Positions 38,933 to 48,738 of a stretch of DNA of 49,489 nucleotides are shown piece after piece (the stretch's first letter is position 1; each line of letters begins with the position of its first letter). The notes beneath the pieces were generated by a model that was not told where the DNA came from, did no database searches, and saw only the letters and a list, made by a program, of their open reading frames with translations. This DNA is from Parabacteroides sp. GTDB lineage: Bacteria > Bacteroidota > Bacteroidia > Bacteroidales > Tannerellaceae. A program made the position numbers and the translations under genes. Location: positions 1 to 49,489 of the forward strand of contig JAQVCX010000013.1 in the NCBI GenBank assembly GCA_028689545.1. Reading direction: 5' to 3'.

Positions 38933-40954
38933 ATGAATTTTGAAATATCGTCTTCGTTCAATCCCACGGGTGACCAGCCCGAGGCGATTGCGGCGTTGTC
39001 GGAAGGGATCAAGAGCGGCGTCCCTTTCCAGACCCTTTTGGGTGTTACCGGTTCCGGTAAGACGTTTACGATCGCTAACGTGATAAAGGAAGTTCAGAAA
39101 CCAACCTTGATACTCAGTCATAATAAGACGCTTGCCGCCCAGTTGTATAGTGAGTTCAAGGCGTTCTTCCCCAATAATGCGGTGGAGTACTTTGTCTCTT
39201 ATTATGATTATTACCAGCCGGAGGCCTATCTGCCTTCTACCGATACCTATATAGAGAAAGACTTGGCGATTAATGAGGAGATCGATAAGCTGCGCCTGAG
39301 GGCCACGGCTTCCCTCTTGTCGGGGCGTAAGGACGTGATCGTGGTCTCGTCCGTATCCTGCCTCTATGGTATGGCGGACCCTACGGCCTTCGCCGAGAAA
39401 GTGACGCACCTGGAACGGGGTATGCGTATTGACCGGGATAAGCTGTTGCGCCGGTTCGTAGATGCCCTGTACGTGAATAATAAGCTGGAGTTCAAAAGAG
39501 GCTGCTTCCGTGTGAATGGTGATACGGTAGATCTCTTCCCGGCGATCGAGACCTTCGACGGCATGGCCTACCGTATCGAGTTCTGGGATGATGAGATAGA
39601 CCGCATCTCCTCTTTCAATCCGTTGACAGGCGAGGAATATGATGAGCAGGATGAGCTGAATATTTACCCTACCAATCTATTCGTGACCACCCAAGATCGT
39701 ATCAATATGGCGATCGGCCAGATCGATGTGGATCTGGGTACGCAGGTGAATTTATTGAAGGAGATCGGTAAGCCCTTCGAGGCGAAACGCCTGTACGAGC
39801 GTGTCACGTTCGACCTGGAAATGATCCGGGAGCTAGGGCATTGCTCGGGTATCGAGAACTATTCCCGGTACTTCGACGGACGTGTGGCGGGAGATCGTCC
39901 TTTCTGCCTGTTGGACTATTTCCCGAAGGACTTCATGCTTGTCGTAGACGAGAGCCATGTGACGATCCCGCAGATTCGCGCGATGTATGGCGGGGATTAT
40001 GCCCGGAAAAAGAACTTGGTGGAGTATGGTTTCCGTTTGCCCTCGGCGATGGATAACCGTCCGCTTACCTTCGATGAGTTCGAGTCGTTGACACCGCTGG
40101 GCATTTATGTGAGCGCTACCCCCGCCGATTACGAGCTGATAAAGAGCGAGGGCGTGGTGGTGGAGCAGGTGATACGTCCGACAGGCCTGCTGGACCCGAT
40201 TATCGATGTCCGCCCCTCATTAAACCAGATAGACGACTTGATGGAGGAGATCACGCAGCGCTCGGCGAAAAACGAGCGTGTCTTGGTGACCACCTTGACC
40301 AAGCGTATGGCGGAGGAACTGACCTCTTATATGACCCGCATGGGGGTACGATGCAACTATATACATAGCGATGTGGATACCTTGGATCGGGTACAGATTA
40401 TGGACGACCTGCGGAAGGGGCTGTTTGACGTGCTGATCGGTGTCAACCTGTTGCGTGAGGGCCTGGATCTACCGGAGGTCTCGTTGGTCGCTATCTTGGA
40501 TGCGGATAAGGAGGGCTTTTTGCGCTCCCACCGATCCTTGACACAGACAGCCGGACGTGCCGCCCGAAACGTGAACGGTAAGGTCATCTTCTACGCCGAT
40601 AAGATCACGGCGAGCATGCGGCAGACCATGGACGAGACCAATCGCCGGCGAGAGAAACAGATGGCCTACAACGAGGCGCATGGCATCACCCCGAAGCAGG
40701 TCATGAAAAACAGCGTATCCATGCTTGCCGAGAAACAACAAACGGCGGAGCCTTACGCTTATATAGAGCCGAATCCCAGCTTGGTAGCGGACCCGGTCGT
40801 GCAATACATGAACCGTACGCAGCTTGAGAAGGCGATCGAGCGGACGCGCAAACAGATGACGGAGGCGGCGAAGAAACTGGATTTCATCGAGGCCGCCCAA
40901 TTCCGTGACGAGCTGGTGAAATTGGAGGATTTACTGCAAACGAAAAAGGATTAG
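38933..40954 (+). CDS. uvrB: UvrABC excinuclease subunit B
   Basis: A 673-residue damage-recognition helicase of nucleotide-excision repair, which receives damaged DNA from UvrA and recruits UvrC. The Walker A GVTGSGKT is at 37-44. The damage-probing beta-hairpin (about 88-112) contains [21 protein letters not shown]. The DESH box (VVDESHV), the helicase motifs [20 protein letters not shown] and [14 protein letters not shown], and a C-terminal UVR domain (about 630-665) are all present. It lies 12 bp after the pspC-like gene and 3 bp before the DUF1460 gene. Confidence 0.97.
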   Translation: MNFEISSSFNPTGDQPEAIAALSEGIKSGVPFQTLLGVTGSGKTFTIANVIKEVQKPTLILSHNKTLAAQLYSEFKAFFPNNAVEYFVSYYDYYQPEAYLPSTDTYIEKDLAINEEIDKLRLRATASLLSGRKDVIVVSSVSCLYGMADPTAFAEKVTHLERGMRIDRDKLLRRFVDALYVNNKLEFKRGCFRVNGDTVDLFPAIETFDGMAYRIEFWDDEIDRISSFNPLTGEEYDEQDELNIYPTNLFVTTQDRINMAIGQIDVDLGTQVNLLKEIGKPFEAKRLYERVTFDLEMIRELGHCSGIENYSRYFDGRVAGDRPFCLLDYFPKDFMLVVDESHVTIPQIRAMYGGDYARKKNLVEYGFRLPSAMDNRPLTFDEFESLTPLGIYVSATPADYELIKSEGVVVEQVIRPTGLLDPIIDVRPSLNQIDDLMEEITQRSAKNERVLVTTLTKRMAEELTSYMTRMGVRCNYIHSDVDTLDRVQIMDDLRKGLFDVLIGVNLLREGLDLPEVSLVAILDADKEGFLRSHRSLTQTAGRAARNVNGKVIFYADKITASMRQTMDETNRRREKQMAYNEAHGITPKQVMKNSVSMLAEKQQTAEPYAYIEPNPSLVADPVVQYMNRTQLEKAIERTRKQMTEAAKKLDFIEAAQFRDELVKLEDLLQTKKD

Positions 40955-40957
40955 CGT

Positions 40958-41866
40958 ATGAGAAGGGTAACGGTAGTGCTCGGTTTTTGTATATGTGTAT
41001 GCGTGGCGTTTTTGGTGAACGCCCAAGATCCCGCGTCCCGTAAATTGTATTGCACGGATGAGGATCGCGCTCTTTTCGAACGGTATTATACCCAGATGGA
41101 ATCCCAGGAATCGTTGCCTATGGGCGAGCTAATGATCCATACCGCCCTTTTCTTCCGGGAGACTCCCTATGTAGCCTCTACCTTGGAAAAGGAGCCGGAG
41201 GGCTTGGTGGTCAATCTGCGGGAATTGGATTGCACCACATTCGCGGAGACCGTATTGGCCTTATCCCGCGCCCTGCTAGAGGAAAACCCTACCTTTGAGA
41301 ACTTCCGTGAGAACCTACAACGGCTCCGGTACAGAGAGGGTACGATAGGGGATTACACCGATCGGTTGCATTATATGACCGACTGGTTCTATGAGAATGA
41401 GCGAAAAGGAATCGTGAAAGACATGGGGCGGGAGATCGGGGGTGCCTCCCTGCCATTGGATTTATCTTTTATATCCACGCATCCGGATAGCTATAAGCAG
41501 CTGAAGAACCATCCGGAAAGGGTCCGTAGGATGGCCGATAAGGAAAAAGAGATAAACCTGCGTCCTCATTATTATGTACCTAAGCGGGAGATCGACAAGT
41601 GTTCGTCTGGAATCAAGAATGGCGATATCCTCTGTTTCGTCACTTCCATCAAGGGGCTAGACGTGACGCACGTCGGAATCGCCTATTGGAAGGAGGGACG
41701 GCTGACTTTTATCCATGCCTCTTCTTCCGCTAAAAAGGTAATCGTCCAAGAAGGTTCCTTGCGAGATTACGCCGAGGGGATAAAGAGTTGTAAAGGGATA
41801 TTGGTGGCCCGCCCGTTATCCCCTCATCGAAACAACTCGAAGGCAAACTTCAACCCTATGCTTTGA
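40958..41866 (+). CDS. DUF1460 exported amidase (NlpC/P60-like)
   Basis: A 302-residue protein of the DUF1460 family, structurally related to NlpC/P60 cysteine peptidases and annotated as N-acetylmuramoyl-L-alanine amidase-like. A signal peptide (about 1-22, ending VNAQ) is followed by the likely nucleophile Cys92 in ELDCTTFAET, and His238 in DVTHVGIAYW, then HASSSAKKV. It probably cuts cell-wall peptides in the periplasm. It starts 3 bp after uvrB, so it belongs to the pspC-uvrB operon, and its last 43 bp overlap the 3' end of the DUF5686 gene on the opposite strand. Confidence 0.85.
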   Translation: MRRVTVVLGFCICVCVAFLVNAQDPASRKLYCTDEDRALFERYYTQMESQESLPMGELMIHTALFFRETPYVASTLEKEPEGLVVNLRELDCTTFAETVLALSRALLEENPTFENFRENLQRLRYREGTIGDYTDRLHYMTDWFYENERKGIVKDMGREIGGASLPLDLSFISTHPDSYKQLKNHPERVRRMADKEKEINLRPHYYVPKREIDKCSSGIKNGDILCFVTSIKGLDVTHVGIAYWKEGRLTFIHASSSAKKVIVQEGSLRDYAEGIKSCKGILVARPLSPHRNNSKANFNPML

Positions 41867-44028
41867 TAACTCAAGCCCTCGAATCCGGCGAATATCCCGA
41901 TATTAAAGATATGGTTCCCGATGCCGTATCCTACCTCCGTATAGCTAGGCAAGACCGGTGTCCATAGTTGGCTCAGATAAAAGCGTTCGGACAGGATATA
42001 GCGTGAGGCCGTTTGCATGTATTTCTTCGTGGAGTTGATGCGCAGGATCTTGAATAAGACAAAAGGGCTTTCATACATGAAATGCGCTTGTATATACTGA
42101 TCGGAGGCATTGAACCACTCGCTCTTCAGTAGATTGAAGACTCCGCCGATCTGATCGTCCCACGTATCGGGGAAATTCCTGCGGGTGAAGTACCTGAAGT
42201 CCGCGAAATAGGTGGACTTCTGTTGCGTATAAAGACCGGCGCTGATATGATAGTTCAACCGCCTGCACAGGCCCAGCATAAGGCTTTGATGCACGTCCGC
42301 CTCTATACGTCCGTAATCTCCCGTGCTTTTCCCCACCCCGGGGATACCCCTCCCGAATTCAATGGATATCGTGGGATAATACGAATAGACATACTCTTTC
42401 CGGTATCCGTCCATGCGATAATATTGGCGGGGGGTATAGGAGAAACCTATCGTGGGCGTAAAGTCGTTGTAATTCTGGCTGAGTATCTCCTCCACATCCT
42501 CCCCCGGATCGATGTCCACTCTCTTTTTAGAGGGGATACGCCGGTGGTAAGTGATACCCGTCGTCAATTGAAACCCGTTGAATAACTCGATGGAGTTTTT
42601 TATTTCCGCGTAGTAATGCTTGAAATACTCCAGGTTTAAATCATCGAAGTTGAAGGTGGAGTCCTTTAGTTCCTCATTGATCTTTTGGGTGATCTCGGAC
42701 GAGTAGCTCTCATTGCTGTTTCCTACCTCTATCGATAAGATTCCCCGTTTTTGCGGCGAGTATTCCCAATCGCCTCCTACCTTGAAAAATATCTGCTTGC
42801 GCTTGAATACGTAACCGATCTCCGGACGGAAACGGATCTGCTTGTCATGGGCGAATGTCTTGCTGATACGGAATTGCTGTTTGTAAGTGATACCGTTGCG
42901 GGCGGAATAACCCAGTTGGAACGGATTTAGAACGCCGGAATATTTAATGCGGGTCAATTTATAATCCATATTGACCGTGTTTGTCAACCGCTCCGTTAGC
43001 TTGACGTACTTTTGAAGATCGGCGGCCGTATCTATTTTACTTATATTCAGCTCTTGGGCCTTCGTGTATAAGCGGGCTTCATCCGGGCTCAAGGGCTTGT
43101 CACGATGGATATTCCAATAAGTGGAATCCCTGATAATAGAAACCGTATCGGACGATAGTTTGTAATAATTGGTCAGGTCCAAGGATTTCCACTTATGGCT
43201 TTCGTTATCCTCTTCCACCCATTCCACTTCCTGATACTTGAAAGATGAATGGTAGGTGGTTGCCACCGCGTTTCCCAATACCCGGTATTGGAGGAATAGA
43301 TCCGCTTTCTCGGGTAGGATGAACCGCCTGAAATCCCGTCCGTAGGTCATGACCAGGTTGAATTCGGCGAAAGAATAACGGCCGTTCATATCGATCTTAT
43401 CGATCGTCCATAATTGGTCGATGACATATAAATCCCCGCATACCAATTTCTGGCTCCACTGTTTGGGTAGGAAGCGGATTTTGTAAATCGTGAAGCCGTT
43501 GACCGTCTCCTGCCCTTCCAGTTGGAACGTGTAAAGCTCAAAGGCGTTGCTGGCTATCGGCATGAAGATGGCATCATCGTAAGCGGTAGGGGAGTATACG
43601 TTCAAATTCAAGAAAGCCAATGCCTCCTGCTGTTTCTTCCCGTCGGGTATGCTGTTTCCGTTGACCGCCTTTAGATCGTGAAGATAATTCTTGGGCGCGT
43701 TAAATTTAGATTGGCTGACCATCTCAAAAAGCATATCCTTGTTTTTCCGGTCGATAGGGAAGATATGATGGGCAAGACGTATTAACACATTTTGTTTTAA
43801 AATTTCCGTACGTCCTTTGATATAAATCTTGGCCTCGTATTTCGATACCGTATTTTGGTATTGGGTCGCCTTTTCGATCACAAGGTGCATGATAGAGTCC
43901 GCCCGTGCTCTCATTTCTCGATTTCCCTTGTCAAGAGGCAGGCTCTTATCACTATAAGTATCAGTGTTCTTCGCGAAAATACTTATAGTTATTAAAATCA
44001 AGCTAAGTATCGAGTATAACTTTTTCAA
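41824..44028 (-). CDS. DUF5686 family outer-membrane protein
   Basis: A large exported protein (about 734 residues) of the DUF5686 family, usually annotated with carboxypeptidase-like regulatory proteins. Here that N-terminal beta domain is absent and the protein starts directly with the DUF5686 core (MHLVIEKATQYQNTVSKYEAKIYIKGRTEI). The C-terminal half is a predicted beta-barrel (YSPQKRGILSIEVGNSNESY, KYMQTASRYILSERFYLSQLW). The frame is open to 44052, but that TTG lies inside the -7 box TACGTTTG (44057 to 44050). I place the start at TTG 44028, which gives a normal signal peptide MKKLYSILSLILITISIFA. Function unknown. It converges with, and overlaps, the DUF1460 gene. Confidence 0.82.
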   Translation of the reverse strand: MKKLYSILSLILITISIFAKNTDTYSDKSLPLDKGNREMRARADSIMHLVIEKATQYQNTVSKYEAKIYIKGRTEILKQNVLIRLAHHIFPIDRKNKDMLFEMVSQSKFNAPKNYLHDLKAVNGNSIPDGKKQQEALAFLNLNVYSPTAYDDAIFMPIASNAFELYTFQLEGQETVNGFTIYKIRFLPKQWSQKLVCGDLYVIDQLWTIDKIDMNGRYSFAEFNLVMTYGRDFRRFILPEKADLFLQYRVLGNAVATTYHSSFKYQEVEWVEEDNESHKWKSLDLTNYYKLSSDTVSIIRDSTYWNIHRDKPLSPDEARLYTKAQELNISKIDTAADLQKYVKLTERLTNTVNMDYKLTRIKYSGVLNPFQLGYSARNGITYKQQFRISKTFAHDKQIRFRPEIGYVFKRKQIFFKVGGDWEYSPQKRGILSIEVGNSNESYSSEITQKINEELKDSTFNFDDLNLEYFKHYYAEIKNSIELFNGFQLTTGITYHRRIPSKKRVDIDPGEDVEEILSQNYNDFTPTIGFSYTPRQYYRMDGYRKEYVYSYYPTISIEFGRGIPGVGKSTGDYGRIEADVHQSLMLGLCRRLNYHISAGLYTQQKSTYFADFRYFTRRNFPDTWDDQIGGVFNLLKSEWFNASDQYIQAHFMYESPFVLFKILRINSTKKYMQTASRYILSERFYLSQLWTPVLPSYTEVGYGIGNHIFNIGIFAGFEGLSYQSIGLKFAFELFR

Positions 44029-44049
44029 TGGTTCTACATTCTTTATAGA

Positions 44050-44057
44050 CAAACGTA
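44050..44057 (-). promoter_or_regulatory. -7 element of the DUF5686 promoter
   Basis: TACGTTTG on the minus strand matches TAnnTTTG. It predicts transcription starting near 44043, only about 15 bases before the proposed TTG start at 44028, and rules out the TTG at 44052. Confidence 0.5.
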
Positions 44058-44154
44058 ATGAATAAATTTCAGTTTAGACGTGAAAGAAAGTAAAATATTA
44101 CAATACGATATGATTAATCGTACGGAAGTTTTTATTTTATCAAAAGAAAAATTG

Positions 44155-44162
44155 TATATTTG
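44155..44162 (+). promoter_or_regulatory. -7 element of the Crp/Fnr gene promoter
   Basis: TATATTTG fits the consensus and lies 28 bases upstream of the GTG start at 44191. A -33 TTTG is not evident. Confidence 0.5.
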
Positions 44163-44190
44163 TGCTTCATAAGTATGTTATATAGCAGTC

Positions 44191-44892
44191 GTGGTTAAAC
44201 AGCAAAAAGAAGAGGTCGATTTATCGGCTAGTTTATCAGAGGTGTGGAGGGTCCTGACCGAAAAGGAACGTGAGATTCTCCGTAGAAATTCGACGATCCA
44301 GCATTTCAAACGTAACGAGTTGATTTATTGCGAGGGCGACGAACCAAAGGACATGATGTGCTTGTTAAAGGGGAAAGTAAAGATTTACAAGGATGGAGTA
44401 GGCGGCAGAAGCCAAATTATCCGGATGATCAAGCCCGTACAGTATTTTGGGTACCGGGCTAGTTTCGCTCAAGAAGATTACTTGACGAACGCTTCCGCTT
44501 TCGAGGCTTCTACGGTTTGCTTGATTCCAATGAAAGTGGTTACGGGCCTTTTAATGAGTAATCCTAATTTGGCTATGTTTTTCATCCGACAGTTATCCAT
44601 TGATCTTGGTATCTCGGATGAACGTACGGTAAACCTTACGCAAAAACATATTCGTGGGCGATTAGCTGAATCTTTGTTGTTCCTGAAAGATAGTTACGGG
44701 CTGGAAGAAGACGGTGCTACGTTAAGCATCTATTTGGCTCGTGAGGATCTGGCGAATCTATCTAATATGACTACATCGAATGCTATTCGCACGTTGTCCA
44801 CCTTTGTGGCGGAACGTATCATCGCTTTAGACGGTAGAAAGATTAAGTTGATAGATGAAGACAGGCTGAGGAAAATCAGCAAGTTGGGATAA
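44191..44892 (+). CDS. Crp/Fnr-family transcriptional regulator
   Basis: A 233-residue regulator. The N-terminal cyclic-nucleotide-binding-like beta roll spans about 35-125 (RNELIYCEGDEPKDMMCLLKGKVKIYKDG), followed by a dimer helix and a C-terminal winged helix (about 165-225: IRGRLAESLLFLKD, then REDLANLSNMTTSNAIRTLSTFVAERII as recognition region). It lacks an FNR-type N-terminal cysteine cluster, so it is unlikely to sense oxygen through iron-sulfur; the ligand is unknown. The best start is GTG at 44191; the ATG at 44174 is out of frame and opens only a 7-codon frame. It is monocistronic, ending at a strong terminator. Confidence 0.9.
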   Translation: MVKQQKEEVDLSASLSEVWRVLTEKEREILRRNSTIQHFKRNELIYCEGDEPKDMMCLLKGKVKIYKDGVGGRSQIIRMIKPVQYFGYRASFAQEDYLTNASAFEASTVCLIPMKVVTGLLMSNPNLAMFFIRQLSIDLGISDERTVNLTQKHIRGRLAESLLFLKDSYGLEEDGATLSIYLAREDLANLSNMTTSNAIRTLSTFVAERIIALDGRKIKLIDEDRLRKISKLG

Positions 44893-44922
44893 TAAGATTA
44901 TTGATCGTAAGAAGAAGAAATA

Positions 44923-44957
44923 AAGGGGCCTTTTTAGTAGGGGCCCCTTGTTTTTTT
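44923..44957 (+). terminator. Terminator of the Crp/Fnr gene
   Basis: AAGGGGCC (44923-44930) pairs with GGCCCCTT (44942-44949), followed by GTTTTTTT. It overlaps the very end of the convergent kdsA gene. Confidence 0.85.
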
Positions 44958-45759
44958 ATAGGATCGCTTGCCGTAGACGTACCAAGCGTGTCAAAAGATC
45001 TTCTAATAAATCCAGCCTGAGCATATTGGCCCCGTCGGATTTGGCTTGGCCGGGCTCCGGGTGGGTCTCTATGAACAGGCCGTCGGTGCCCACGGCTATG
45101 GCGGCTTTCGCTATCGTCTCGATAAGGGCGGGCAATCCACCGGTCACGCCGGAGGTCTGGTTCGGTTGCTGCAAGGAATGGGTCACATCCATGATGACCG
45201 GGAAACCGAATGTCCGCATTTGCGGGATACCCCGGAAATCGACGACCAGGTCGGTATAGCCGAATGTCGTTCCCCGCTCGGTGATCATGACATTCTCATT
45301 TCCCGCGTCTACTACCTTTTGCACGGCGAATTGCATGGCGCCCGGCGAGAGGAACTGTCCTTTCTTTATATTGACGATCTTCCCGGTCTGGGCCGCCGCT
45401 ACCAATAAATCCGTTTGGCGGCATAGGAAAGCCGGGATTTGGAGGACATCTACATATTCGGCGGCCATGGCGGCCTCCGTTGTCTCATGGATGTCGGTAA
45501 CGGTGGGGATATCGAACGTCTCGCTCACCTTCCGTAAGATCTTGAGCGCCTTCTCGTCTCCGATGCCCGTGAAAGAATCCAGGCGGGAGCGATTCGCTTT
45601 CCGATAGGAGCCTTTGAACACATAGGGTATATGCAGTCTTTCCGTGATACCCACTATTTTCTCGGCGATACGTAGCGCCATATCTTCCCCCTCGATTACG
45701 CAGGGGCCTGCCATCAGGAAGAAGTTCTCGCTTTTATTTAGATCGTTGATTGTTATCAT
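44956..45759 (-). CDS. kdsA: 3-deoxy-8-phosphooctulonate synthase (KDO-8-P synthase)
   Basis: A 267-residue enzyme that condenses PEP with arabinose-5-phosphate to make KDO-8-phosphate for the lipopolysaccharide core. Family motifs are FFLMAGPCVIEGED at the start, YVFKGSYRKANRSRLDSFTGIGDEKAL, TDIHETTEAAMAAEYVDVLQIPAFLCRQTDL, NIKKGQFLSPGAM and MDVTHSLQQP. Its first codon overlaps the end of miaA by 4 bp, so the two genes are translationally coupled. Confidence 0.96.
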   Translation of the reverse strand: MITINDLNKSENFFLMAGPCVIEGEDMALRIAEKIVGITERLHIPYVFKGSYRKANRSRLDSFTGIGDEKALKILRKVSETFDIPTVTDIHETTEAAMAAEYVDVLQIPAFLCRQTDLLVAAAQTGKIVNIKKGQFLSPGAMQFAVQKVVDAGNENVMITERGTTFGYTDLVVDFRGIPQMRTFGFPVIMDVTHSLQQPNQTSGVTGGLPALIETIAKAAIAVGTDGLFIETHPEPGQAKSDGANMLRLDLLEDLLTRLVRLRQAIL

Positions 45760-46682
45760 AGCTGCTTATTATTTAGAATTCGCATTGTTGTCGCTATCTT
45801 TTCTTCGGTCGGGAGGCTGGCGTCTATCCAATGAATCTCGCATCCCCGGCGTTCCATGCCCCGAAACCAAGTCATCTGCCTCTTGGCGAATTGATGGATC
45901 GCTATCTCGAGTCGCGAGACCATCTCCTCGAAAGAAAGCTCCCCGATGATATATAAGGTAAGAAACTTATATTCCAATCCGTAATAGATCAGGTCCTCCG
46001 GTTTAACGCCCGTAGCCAATATCGCACGAACCTCGTCCACCATACCCTCGTCTAGCCGGGCCCGCAAGCGTCGGGATATTTTTTCCCTGCGTAGCTCCCG
46101 GTCGATGTGGATACCGATGATCAGGCTGTCTACCGGATTATATTCATTCATGTCCGGGGCCTGGGTCTTATAATACTCCTCGATCTCGATCGCTCGGATA
46201 GCCCGTTGCGCGGAGTCCACGTCCGTTTTATTATGCAACACCTTATACGAGGCGAGGATGGCCTCCAACTCCTCCAGGGTCTTACCCCTAAGGGCTTCCC
46301 GTAGCGTAGGGTCTTGAGGCACGTCTAATAGCCTATATCCTTTCAGCACGGCCTCGATGTACATCCCGGTCCCTCCGCATAAGATGGGGAGTTTACCCCT
46401 CCGCCTCATATCCTCATAGACCCGGAAAAAGTCATGCTGATACTCGAATACGTTATATTTATAGCCGGGTTCGCAGATATCGATCAGGTGGTAAGGTATT
46501 CGCTTTCCATCCACGTTGTAATCCGCCAGGTCCTTACCCGTCCCGATATCCATGGAGCGATAGATCTGCCGTGAATCCGCGCTGATGATCTCCGTATCCA
46601 AATGTGCGGCGAGAGCGGCGGCGAAGGTCGTCTTTCCGGAGGCCGTAGGCCCTAGGATCGTGATAAGTTCGTATGATTCCAT
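45756..46682 (-). CDS. miaA: tRNA dimethylallyltransferase
   Basis: A 308-residue enzyme that adds a dimethylallyl group to A37 of tRNAs reading UNN codons. The P-loop GPTASGKT is at 11-18; ISADSRQIYRSMDIGTGK, DICEPGYKYNVFEYQHDF, LCGGTGMYIEAVLKGY and FAKRQMTWFRG are family motifs. The sequence is somewhat diverged from E. coli MiaA and resembles the second MiaA paralogue found in Bacteroidales. The frame can be read from a TTG at 46697, but that lies in the T run of the gapA terminator. The ATG at 46682 is supported by a promoter whose -7 box ends only 4 bp before it, so the mRNA is probably leaderless. Confidence 0.93.
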   Translation of the reverse strand: MESYELITILGPTASGKTTFAAALAAHLDTEIISADSRQIYRSMDIGTGKDLADYNVDGKRIPYHLIDICEPGYKYNVFEYQHDFFRVYEDMRRRGKLPILCGGTGMYIEAVLKGYRLLDVPQDPTLREALRGKTLEELEAILASYKVLHNKTDVDSAQRAIRAIEIEEYYKTQAPDMNEYNPVDSLIIGIHIDRELRREKISRRLRARLDEGMVDEVRAILATGVKPEDLIYYGLEYKFLTLYIIGELSFEEMVSRLEIAIHQFAKRQMTWFRGMERRGCEIHWIDASLPTEEKIATTMRILNNKQL

Positions 46683-46686
46683 GACA

Positions 46687-46717
46687 CAAACGTACAAAAA
46701 AAAAGGCTATCCTCAAA
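46687..46717 (-). promoter_or_regulatory. miaA promoter embedded in the gapA terminator
   Basis: On the minus strand, TTTG (46717 to 46714) is the terminator loop plus the first base of its second arm. After exactly 19 bp comes TACGTTTG (46694 to 46687). Both elements match the consensus perfectly. The expected start of transcription falls at or next to the miaA ATG at 46682. Confidence 0.65.
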
Positions 46718-46727
46718 GAGGATAGCC
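46696..46727 (-). terminator. Terminator of gapA
   Basis: GGCTATCCTC (46705-46714) and GAGGATAGCC (46718-46727) form a perfect 10-bp stem with a 3-base loop; on the minus strand it is followed by nine T. Confidence 0.9.
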
Positions 46728-46801
46728 CTTTCCTATGTCGTATAATGATGTAGTTAATTATTAATTATTATTTATTTATTTATTAGTTATTGATTATTCA
46801 T

Positions 46802-47842
<1,041 letters not shown>

Positions 47843-47906
47843 TTATTTCTATCTCTTATCCATGCGCAAGGAGTGGATATTCATTTCATCCTTGCTTTAA
47901 CGACTG

Positions 47907-47914
47907 CAAATGTA
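47907..47914 (-). promoter_or_regulatory. -7 element of the gapA promoter
   Basis: TACATTTG on the minus strand (47914 to 47907) fits TAnnTTTG, about 100 bases upstream of the gapA ATG. Confidence 0.5.
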
Positions 47915-47949
47915 GTCATGTTTTTTGTATTGAGCCTTATAATGAGACC

Positions 47950-47989
47950 AAAAAAAAGCTGCCCTCTAACATAAATTAATTGTTGGAGG
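47950..47989 (-). terminator. Terminator of the YtxH-holin operon
   Basis: On the minus strand CCTCCAACA (47989 to 47981) pairs with TGTTAGAGG (47971 to 47963) at 8 of 9 positions, then GCAGC and eight T. Confidence 0.75.
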
Positions 47990-48364
47990 TTATTTCTTTT
48001 TCTTAAATAGGAGATTAGAGAACCATTTTTTCGCTTTTTTGACTCCCCAGGACATGATAAATGGCTGGGCTAGATCCCAAGCGATGGGAATCATGCCTTT
48101 TGCGATGGATAAATAGTCCGCGATCCCGAAAGCGAGGGAAGGGGCGGCGGCCGCTACGGGTGCCGTGCTCTTGTCGTTGGTCTTTGTCGTCGATTTATTG
48201 CCGGGGAAAAGGAGAGACGACATCCCGGATAACAACAAGTTTCCGGCGTTCTCCTGTATATAAGAGAGATCCTCGTTCAATTTCTGTTCCTGCCGCCTGC
48301 ATTGTCTCTGTATGCGTTCCTTGTCAGAAATCAGTTTCTCCAGTGGGGTTTGCCGGTTGTTCAT
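47990..48364 (-). CDS. Hypothetical protein of the YtxH-holin operon
   Basis: A 124-residue protein I cannot assign to a characterised family. The N terminus is a charged helix (LEKLISDKERIQRQCRRQEQKLNEDLSYIQENAG), followed by a Ser/Thr/Lys/Ala-rich linker (about 53-75), a weakly hydrophobic part (AFGIADYLSIAKGMIPIAWDLAQPFIMSWG) and a very basic tail (KKAKKWFSNLLFKKKK). It is probably membrane-associated. Its start overlaps the preceding holin-like gene by 41 bp, and it closes the three-gene unit before a terminator. Confidence 0.75.
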   Translation of the reverse strand: MNNRQTPLEKLISDKERIQRQCRRQEQKLNEDLSYIQENAGNLLLSGMSSLLFPGNKSTTKTNDKSTAPVAAAAPSLAFGIADYLSIAKGMIPIAWDLAQPFIMSWGVKKAKKWFSNLLFKKKK

Positions 48365-48731
48365 CGTTTGTCGCGTTATTTTTATCGTCGTTCGCCGTCA
48401 TGGCGGCTATTACCTCATTTAATACTTTTGTGCTGATCCTGTCCTTATTCATTATTATAATGCCGATGAGTAGCAGGTACAAGACCGCCACGATACCGAA
48501 CCCGAACCCCGAGGAGCCGAGCCAATCCCCCAGGAAGAAGCCCAGGGCCAGGAATATGAACAGGATGGCGAAGAACGCCAAGAACAATAAGATCAAGCCA
48601 TATGAGAGAACGGCTATGACTTTGCCCGTTCTCTCATATGTGCTCAACTTTAGGAGCTCAAGCTTTAACTCCACATAAGCCGACGTATCTTCTCTCAGCT
48701 CACGGAAGACTGTTCCTGAATCTTTCTCCAT
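48324..48731 (-). CDS. Phage-holin-superfamily III-like (DUF1469) membrane protein
   Basis: A 135-residue protein with an amphipathic N-terminal helix (FRELREDTSAYVELKLELLKLSTYERTGK) and two strong membrane helices (about 38-62 and 72-98, separated by GDWLGSSGFG), the pattern of the DUF1469/YqjE-like family. Despite the name there is no phage context; these proteins commonly occur with YtxH or DUF883-type partners in stress-induced operons. It lies 7 bp after the YtxH gene and overlaps the next gene by 41 bp. Confidence 0.82.
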   Translation of the reverse strand: MEKDSGTVFRELREDTSAYVELKLELLKLSTYERTGKVIAVLSYGLILLFLAFFAILFIFLALGFFLGDWLGSSGFGFGIVAVLYLLLIGIIIMNKDRISTKVLNEVIAAMTANDDKNNATNDEQPANPTGETDF

Positions 48732-48738
48732 ACAAGGC

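Noticed and set aside
46752..46801. The AT-only TTATTTAT tract downstream of gapA as a replication or attachment site
   Set aside because: It is simple low-complexity sequence without dnaA boxes, flanking repeats or an integrase; best taken as ordinary 3' untranslated DNA.
48324..48731. The holin-like gene as a sign of a prophage
   Set aside because: The family name is historical; neighbours are a YtxH protein and housekeeping genes, with no phage structural, lysis or integrase genes.
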